A stretch of DNA of 64,000 bases from Sternotherus odoratus (lineage: Eukaryota; Chordata; Testudines; Kinosternidae). Below are positions 57,124 through 64,000 of this stretch, one piece after another. Under the pieces are notes generated by a model, which was given only the letters and a program-made list of their open reading frames with translations, did no database searches and was not told the DNA's origin. The stretch covers positions 291,325,041-291,389,040 of the forward strand of contig JAVMKO010000001.1 of the NCBI GenBank assembly GCA_032164245.1, read 5' to 3'. Position 1 is the first letter of the stretch. Each line of letters opens with the position of its first letter. The position numbers and the translations under genes were made by a program.

Positions 57124-57384
57124 GAGTATGTCTACGCTGCAGTTAGACACCAGCTGGCCAGCTGACTCACACTCATGGTCTCAGGCTAAGGGGTTGTTTT
57201 AATTGCAGTGTAGACATTCAGGCTGCAGGCCCACCCCCACCCCCTGGGTCCTGGAGCCTGGACTCCAGCCTGAGCCTGAATGTCTACATCACAATCAAAC
57301 AGCCCCTTAGCCCAAGTCCCAAGAGCCCAAATCACCTGGCACAGTCCAACCCTGGGTATCTAATTGCAGTGTAAACATATCCTC
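57124..57384. mobile_element. MITE related to 49819-50090
   Basis: GTATGTCTACGCTGCAGTTA at the left and CTAATTGCAGTGTAAACATA at the right form inverted ends. Internally GTAGACATTCAGGCTGCAGG and its reverse-complement counterpart GCCTGAATGTCTACATC form a second inverted pair. Confidence 0.75.
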
Positions 57385-58654
57385 GGTTACACCATGGCTC
57401 TTTAAGTCAGATCTGACCATATAAGGGGGCTTTAAAGGGGATGTAAATGCCCACCCCCCCGAAGAATAACTCTGATGCAGACGGCCTCGCTGTCTGGTTC
57501 AGACCTGGCATAAGGGCTTCACAATGCCCTGGCTCATAGCCCTTTGCATAAGAGGATTGGGGCATGTCTGGAATGCAAGGCACCTGGGTATTGTCCATAG
57601 CTCAGTGCCCATGAGGAGTAGGGCTGAAGTTAGAGACACCCTATGGCTGCTCTAATTTACACTGCGGGGGGGCTGACAGGCAGGTCTCCTTCATGGCCCC
57701 AGAATTTGATACGGTGGTTTAGAGACCCTCCCCACAGCACAGGAATGGAGGAATTGAGAATCAGGCCCGTAATTTCTTCTGTTGCGGGGCAGTTCCCCTT
57801 CCCCTCCCCCCCCCCACCTAGCCTGGCCCCTGCAGAAATGGCTAGACATTCAGCTCCCACCCCCAAAATGGCAGAGCTCCATTTCTTCACCGAGCTTTCA
57901 GCGATCCATGGAGACAAAGCAGACGGGCTCAGTCCTGCAGGCCGGGGTCTTTACTCAGGTGAACATCTATTGAAATCAATGGCCCTTGTGACCAAGCAGC
58001 GATCTGAGGCTCTGGCTCACAGCGGAAACTATAGGTCTGCACGGGCTGCAAGTGTATCTCCACTGGGCCTAGTGGTACTAGCCAGCATTGTGCGCTCACC
58101 ACACCCATTGCTGCTAGCCACCAGGCCCGGTTCAGTGCTCTGAGGGCTCCTTGTCACCATATTATTAAAATCCCACCCTCAGTGTAAACACCACCTGGCA
58201 TAAGGCAGTTCAGCTACAGAGACAGTAACATTCACAGCAGAGCTTTTGCCTGCAGTAGATAATTCCTTGCCAACACATAATGAAAAGAGAACCCAACTGA
58301 CCTCCATCGGGTCCCTTTCCGAAGTGGAACACCAGGAGACTGGGGGAGGATTTTATCCCCATTGCTCACAGCCCGTTTGGTGTTTTTGTACAATGTTCTG
58401 CTATAAAGCCCTGGGGCAGATGGGACCTTCAGCAGAGAGATCACGGGGCAGAAATTCCTTTGCCTTTATTTAAGCATAGCTCCTTCTTGCTGTCAGCCCC
58501 CTAAAATGTCGCTCCAGGGAGTGAGCTTATACCACTGAGAATCTCCACACATTCATCCTTTGCCATTCAGCCACCAGCGGGATCACTCCAGTGTGGTTAT
58601 TTATAGGGATCCATAAGCTCATGTGGGCGATAGAAAGTATTCCACAAAGAGCTG
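57385..58654. other. Unassigned sequence
   Basis: A plus-strand frame of about 166 codons (57643-58143) overlaps an opposite-strand frame and shows no domain; it is not called as a gene. Confidence 0.35.
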
Positions 58655-58790
58655 ACTAGATAGGATGGATGGTCTTGTGATTAAGGCACTGGACATCACA
58701 GTTCAGTTCCATTCTCCACTAGGTGACCTTGGGCAAAAATCCCTCTGCACCTCAGTTTTCCCATCTGTAAAGTGGGGAGAACACCACTCA
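58655..58790 (+). mobile_element. MIR-like SINE
   Basis: GGATGGTCTTGTGATTAAGG, CTAGGTGACCTTGGGCAAAA and CCTCAGTTTTCCCATCTGTA occur in MIR order. Confidence 0.8.
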
Positions 58791-60700
58791 GCTCTCTCCT
58801 CTAGCTCCTTCCCTTGCCTGCTGTGGAGTCTCCTATCCACTGGACCCCACTCTCACTCCAGCCCCCTCCTTTCCTTGCACTCCAAATCCCTCTAGGTGCC
58901 TGCTCTCAGCACCTTGCCCTCTTTTCCTTCAGCCTCTTCCTTCTCCTGCCTACTGTAGCTGCTCTCAAACCAGTCACTAGAGAACTCTTCCTTCCCAGGT
59001 GTATGTATCTCTTTTCAATATTCATTCCAGCTGGTCTCCCTGCTGCCTCACTTCTCCTGCAAGGCCTGTCTCCCCCAACTGGCCATTCCTGGTTCTCCTG
59101 CCTCTGACCCTCACATCCCCTCCCTGACTCAGTTTGTCTCTTCACAGAAAGATTTCAGATTCCTTGCCCTCATTTTTAAGGCTCTGCCCTTCCCTTGTTG
59201 TTCACCTCCCCCCATTTTTCTTGCTCCATTCAGGGCCACAGAGAGATCTGCAGAGGGCCCAGGGCAAATCTGAAACAAAGGCCTCACACACTTTTAAAAA
59301 TACGAAGGGTTCAAGAACACTGAGAGGAGGCTGGACGTTAAGAGAAAGTGTGCCCCGAACTCACCCCACATCCACAGGGGTACCATACGACAGGGTTTTC
59401 CTGGACACAACCTCTTTTTTGGTCCTTTGATCTCCAACCCAGCAGATTTTAGAAACCTGGATTTTGAGCGGGGCAGCAGAGAGCAGTGGCTCCAGCTCTG
59501 AAGGCAGTGCTGCCACCAGCAACAGCGCAGAAGTAAGGGTGGCGTGGTATGGCGCTGCTGCTGGTGGCGACACTGCCTTCAGAGCTGGGTCGCTGGAGAG
59601 CTGTAACCCCCTTCTCCCAGCAATGTCCTCCACTTGGGAACTTGAACTAGGGTAACTTTACCCCATCCCAGCACCTCCTGTCCCACAAGTTGGGGCCCGG
59701 CTCCCTGCTCCAGTCGTGTTGACCTGGCGCACAGGCTCAGAGTGCCACTCACTCAAACTGGCCCAGTTTTACCCCAGCATGACGCATGGGCTGACAATGT
59801 GCATATGTCCATACACGGACAATGTGCACCCTGCGGTGTGATTTCTAAAGCTCCCTAATGTGTTGTGCACTAATTGGCGACCACACTCAGACATGGCAAC
59901 CTACTGTAATGTGGGCCTGGCTTACTCCTCCCCCTCCACCCTACCTCAGTCTCTAACACCGCCATCCTCAGGTCTGTAATCTGGGCGCCATCTTGGCCTC
60001 CACCCGCTCTAGACCTGCACAGCCTGCTCTTGCCACTTCTTCCTTTCTAATATAACTGGCCTTCTCTCAGTCACCGCTGTGCAGAGCATCTCTTCCAGGC
60101 CTTCAGCCTTCCCCTCCCTGGCCTCCCCAACATCCATCTCATGCCCATTTGAGATTTAATGATAAGATCTTCTTGACCTGTGACCCTCTCTACTGACCCT
60201 CCGTCCTCTATTGGCTGGCTACCAGGCTCCCCTTTCTCCAGCAAATACAGGCTTTCTGGTCCTTACCTTGAAGGTCCTTTACAATTTCACCTCTCCTTAC
60301 TTACTGATCCTTCTATCTTATGTCAACCCCCATCACCACTAGTCCATCAGCTATACCTGCCACCCTCACCTATTTGTCCATCTCTCCCATAAACATCTTT
60401 GTGCTTATCCCATAAGTCCTTAAAGACACTATCCTGTTCTCCTTTTAATCTCTCTTCTCAACCCGTCTGTCATGATGCCCAAAGTTAATTGCTAACTGGT
60501 AAAAGACAGCTAGGTGGGTAGCAACATGAATTCAAGCCATCTAGCTGTGCACACAACTGGCCTTTGTAAACACTTGTTCTTATCACTGTTCCCGGTATCC
60601 TCTCTCTCCTTTGTTCCTTCTGATTGACACATCCACTCACTACATTTAGTCTTGGACTGTGAGCTCTTCAGAGCAGAGGGCTTAGGTGCTGGTCTGGGTT
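58791..60700 (+). mobile_element. L2-like LINE remnants around a hairpin repeat
   Basis: Pyrimidine-rich 58791-59215 and 59900-60700 contain phrases typical of L2 ORF2 and 3' ends, for example GGTCCTTACCTTGAAGGTCC and CTTGGACTGTGAGCTCTTCA. The middle (about 59216-59650) is a different GC-rich insert with a hairpin at 59492-59588. Boundaries are approximate and the L2 assignment of the left part is weak. Confidence 0.5.
59492..59588. repeat. Inverted repeat (37 bp arms, 23 bp loop)
   Basis: The left arm CCAGCTCTGAAGGCAGTG, continuing with GCCACCAGCAACAGCGC, pairs with the right arm GCGCTGCTGCTGGTGGC, continuing with CACTGCCTTCAGAGCTGG. Only about three mismatches are seen. Confidence 0.88.
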
Positions 60701-63130
60701 ATAAGATGGACAATGTGATTTAACGGGTCTTTTCCACTCTAACTTACGTGAAGGAAAAAAATCAGATTTTCCTTCATTGCTTGCATCTAATGACAAGCCA
60801 TAAAACCCTTCCAGGCTGCAGGATGTAAGAGTGGCCACACTGGAAGAGATCCACCTAGAAGTCTGGTATCTTGTTTGACAGTGTTTTAGAAGGTGGCATA
60901 TTCTCCCTCACCCTACCCCACCCCAGTCCACACACATCACTCCAACTGTAAATAGCAAAATAGTAGGGATTTTCCTGACCCCCAACTGATGACCAGTTTA
61001 GGCCCTGAAGCAAAAGGCTTGATAGTCCCTTATTTTTGTGCTGTTTGGTGTAACTGGCTGTAGGTGCTCTTCTTATTCACATCAAAGTCTAATCCTTATC
61101 CATGAAACCTACTAAGCTTCCAGTCCATTCAGGAAATGCATTTCGCCAGTGAATTCAGCCATTTACCAAGTAGACCCCAGGCCGCTTGGAATGGACACGT
61201 CTCTGGAGCTCATTCTCAACACAAGCCTGCTCCAGCAGCTCTGAAAGGATAAACGTGGCTGCATATGTTCACAGCAGATGGACTCGTTTACTTTAACTCT
61301 GGAGCTCCCAAACTGAGCCCAACTGAGACCTCTCACCAAGAACTAGAAGGTTGCACTGCACTGGCAGGAAATGGGAGAAGATTGTAGCTGCCCTCCTCTT
61401 CAATACAAAGGACCAGAGTTCGACACCTGTGTGGAGTGGGTGCCAAACCCTGCCAGGTCAGAGGGGGAGCAGTCTACGCTTGCTTTGCACAGGTAAGGAA
61501 CTGTGTGACACCTGCAACCGTGGCCCATACCAAGGACCTCTGGAGCTAACCACATGAGTCTCTACACCCTGAGCTAAAGGTCTAGGTGAGGCTGTAACAG
61601 ACTCAGCTTCTGTGCATTGGGCAGAGAAGGGGATGCCTAATCCCAATGTGTTATCACAACCTAGGGTACAAATAAGTCAAGAATCATCCCCCCGGTATCC
61701 AGACTAGAAAACTCCCTCTACCTTCAGGCTGCTTAAGTATCTTCCATTGGGCCACTCCCTCCTCCTTCAAGTCCCTTTCAAATGTCTTCCAAGAGGCTAA
61801 TAATCTTTCTACCCTCACAGAGAAAGGTAAACAGCACCAGCAAGCCATGGGTCAGCTCCTAGCCCCTCTCCCTGACTTGTCATGAACTTCCATCCCAGCC
61901 CTTCCCCTGCACATTGTCAATTTGAACAGGAGCCTTCTGGGGGCTGGCGCCCTTTGTTCACACTTACTAGTGAAGCCCCCATACCCTGTTGGTGCGATGT
62001 GATTAAATAAGCAGGAGCACAGCACTGCCTTGTAGCGTGTGGGCATCCACATGCCCTCCAAGGGGCATCCACATGCCCTCCAGGGGCAAGAGCATGAGGG
62101 AACTTCCCACTCCCTCAGGGCCAGCAGCTCTCCTTTAACGCATGGGGGGGAGAGGACTGTTTGGGGAGCCCATGCAGCAAGATTCTTGCCCTATTCCCCT
62201 AGATGTCATGGCCATTTAAATCCCACACTTCCCTGTTTTCGGCAGCACATGGCTTCATGCCAGCATGCTGGGCCCTGTCTACAGCCTGTGTGCTGACCTG
62301 CTTTTTGACCTAGTTAGTGTCCCTTCCTGTCTGCAATTCTGTTTATTTATTTGTCATAATTAAAGAGCATTCATTGGAGAAACACAGACTAATGCGGCCA
62401 CACAGCAGCTCCGCTCCTCTGGTGCAAGCTCTGTGTAACCCACCCGAGCAGGAGGGAAAGAGTCCTCGGCTCGCAGAAGGCTCAGCCTGCTCTGATAGCA
62501 GCATCTGGAGAACTGTATCCAGAGACCATGGAGCCCATTCCTCTCTCCGCTACTCCCGTGAGAGGAAACTCCTTGCCCGGAGATGGCCTAGCCCACCAGA
62601 CAGCCAGCTCAGACCCACCTAAGGCATGCTGCCCTGTGGTTCTGTGAGCAAAGCGCAGGGTTAGAGCCTTTCATGACACAGGAATCCGAGCGAGTACAGG
62701 CGCGGCCCAGCCAGCAGACATTACCTCAGCATATAAGCCATCCGTTAGTGCACGAGGACAGGGACCCACACAGCTCTACTGGTAAGTGCTAACTTGGACC
62801 TGAATGTGGATCCAAACTGTCCTGCTGCGGGGGAAGGGGGGGGCACGCACATGGATGAACAAATCCAGAGCCCCGGCCATCATTACAGAAAGCCACGAAC
62901 CATTCGGAGCCAGATCTTCTGCTTGGTTGAGTCCCCTTTGACCTGCTCCTGCACCACAAGCAAAGGCCTAGAATTAGCTTTAAACAGGTAGTGGAAGATT
63001 CCCCGGCTCAGCTGCTGAACAGCTGGCATAGCCTGCTTGATCCCACCTGCCCCCCTCCTCTGGCATAGGGGAGACGTCGGGGCAGGCAGGAGGGGCTGGA
63101 CCTTGTGAGCCAGAGTGCGATGTATTACAG
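60701..63130. other. Unassigned sequence
   Basis: No gene or transposon recognised. A 22-24 bp tandem duplication (GGGCATCCACATGCCCTCCA) lies at about 62040-62084. Confidence 0.35.
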
Positions 63131-63719
63131 CCGTGGTTTTCAAACGGGTCAGGGAATGTCAGGCACTGGGTCGCAGCGGCTCTGGTCAGCCCCGCCGACT
63201 GGGCCATTAAAAAGTCCCATCAGCGGTGCTGCCAGGCTAAGGTAGGCTAGTCCCTACCTGTCCTGACACCGCTGTGCTCTGGAAGCGCCCAGCAGGGGGT
63301 CCGGCTCCTAGACGGGGGGGTGGGAGGGGTGGCACAAGGCTCCACGCACTGCCCCCAACCCCGAGCACTAGCTCCGCACATGGTGCCTGTTGGCGAAAGC
63401 CGCATGGAGCCACTTGTGTGCCTTCGCCTAGGAGCCGGACCTGCTGCTGGCTGCTTCCAGGGTACAGCACGGTCTGCAGTGCTGGGAGAGACAGGAAGAC
63501 TCCCTTAGCACTCCCCTTGTGCCACTGACCGGGAACCACCCGAGGTAAGTCCATTCTCCAACGCCATACCCCAATCTCCATCCCCAGCCCTGAGCCCCCC
63601 CCCCAACCCGGAGCCCCTTCCTGCCCCCTGAACCCTTCAGCCTCAGTGATATTGGGTTGCAGGCATCAACAATTTTCTTCAACTGGGTCGCCAGAAAAAA
63701 AAAAGTTTGAAAATCACTG
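63131..63719. mobile_element. hAT element, about 589 bp
   Basis: The left end CCGTGGTTTTCAAAC and the right end GTTTGAAAATCACTG are inverted repeats of the CAGTGGTTTTCAAAC type. The left flank is TATTACAG; the right flank starts TA and is then occupied by a pogo-like element, so the duplication cannot be fully read. Internal CTGGGTCGC and GGGTCGCCAG motifs lie near both ends. Confidence 0.85.
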
Positions 63720-63721
63720 TA

Positions 63722-64000
63722 CAGTGAAACCTCGATTTAACGGACCTCCATTTAACGGACTTCGGATGCAACGGACAATTTTTTTCAGAAAGTCTGATGC
63801 ATCCGAAATCCGTTTGTGGAGGGTTCCACCGGGGTTTGAGCCAGGGGGCGGGCTGCTGCCCGGCCCCCGTCAACATGCTGGCTATGTGGAGGGTCCCGGG
63901 AGCCGGGACCCTGCGGCTGTCAGCCCGCGTGCGCGGCAGCCGCCGCGGTTTGAGCCGGGGGCGGGCTGCCGCTTGGCCCCCGGCAGCGTTCACCCTCCTT
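63722..64000. mobile_element. pogo/Tigger-like element, runs off the window
   Basis: It begins after TA with CAGTGAAACCTCGATTTAAC and has a second ATTTAACGGACTTCGGATGC block, as in the copy at 38181-38612. The interior turns GC-rich. The right end is beyond the window. Confidence 0.88.

Noticed and set aside
57643..58143. 166-codon plus-strand frame
   Set aside because: No domain, no splice context, and overlapping open frames on the other strand; indistinguishable from chance.

Overview
This window is vertebrate, almost certainly turtle, nuclear DNA. The evidence is many CR1 LINE copies, a tRNA-derived SINE with a CR1-like tail (as known from cryptodire turtles), Tx1/L1-type and L2-type LINE remnants, MIR-like SINEs, several LTRs, and many cut-and-paste DNA transposon relics (hAT, pogo/mariner-like, and MITEs sharing a GTCTACACT terminus). 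I could not assign an intact host protein-coding gene. Most long open frames lie in tandem repeats, GC-rich transposons or decayed LINEs. The one host-gene signal is a CpG island at about 2640-3340 with GC boxes and a strong splice donor on the minus strand (CAG|GTGAGC at 2965/2966), which may be an untranslated first exon of a gene running leftwards.

Layout. 1-2640: mostly unassigned, with one hAT element. 2640-3340: CpG island. 3340-5210: a minisatellite of about 34 units of 50-60 bp abutting the island. 5210-11230: sparse ancient repeats, a hAT, a short MITE and a GC-rich hairpin. 11228-14515: a decayed CR1 holding a hAT fragment and a 137 bp retroposon with a 12 bp target duplication. 17083-22351: one CR1 broken by three main insertions, two of which contain further insertions. 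23090-25618: an LTR interrupted by a hAT and followed directly by the start of a second LTR. 26120-29930: hAT, MITE+SINE, L2 end, LTR. 30079-35141: a Helitron cluster with three head-to-tail copies and one inverted 3' fragment, filled with G/C-skewed minisatellite. 36760-42495: another CR1 broken by a TA-element, a pogo-like element and a large MITE that itself contains a hAT and a Tx1-type LINE. 43526-44260: LTR. 44550-50770: MITE cluster and CR1 pieces. 51690-54770: hAT relatives, MIR, L2, a very CpG-rich hAT, and a TA-MITE. 57120-60700: MITE, MIR, L2. 63131-64000: a hAT abutted by a pogo-like element that runs off the window.

The elements do not form a pathway; they form a stratigraphy. 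Target-site duplications visible by eye (hAT 8 bp, LTR 4-5 bp, pogo-like TA, MITE 3 bp, Helitron A|T) let the order of insertion be read in several places. The most unusual object is the tandem Helitron array with its strand-switching minisatellite. Identities, consensus matches and copy numbers were judged by eye; no search was run.
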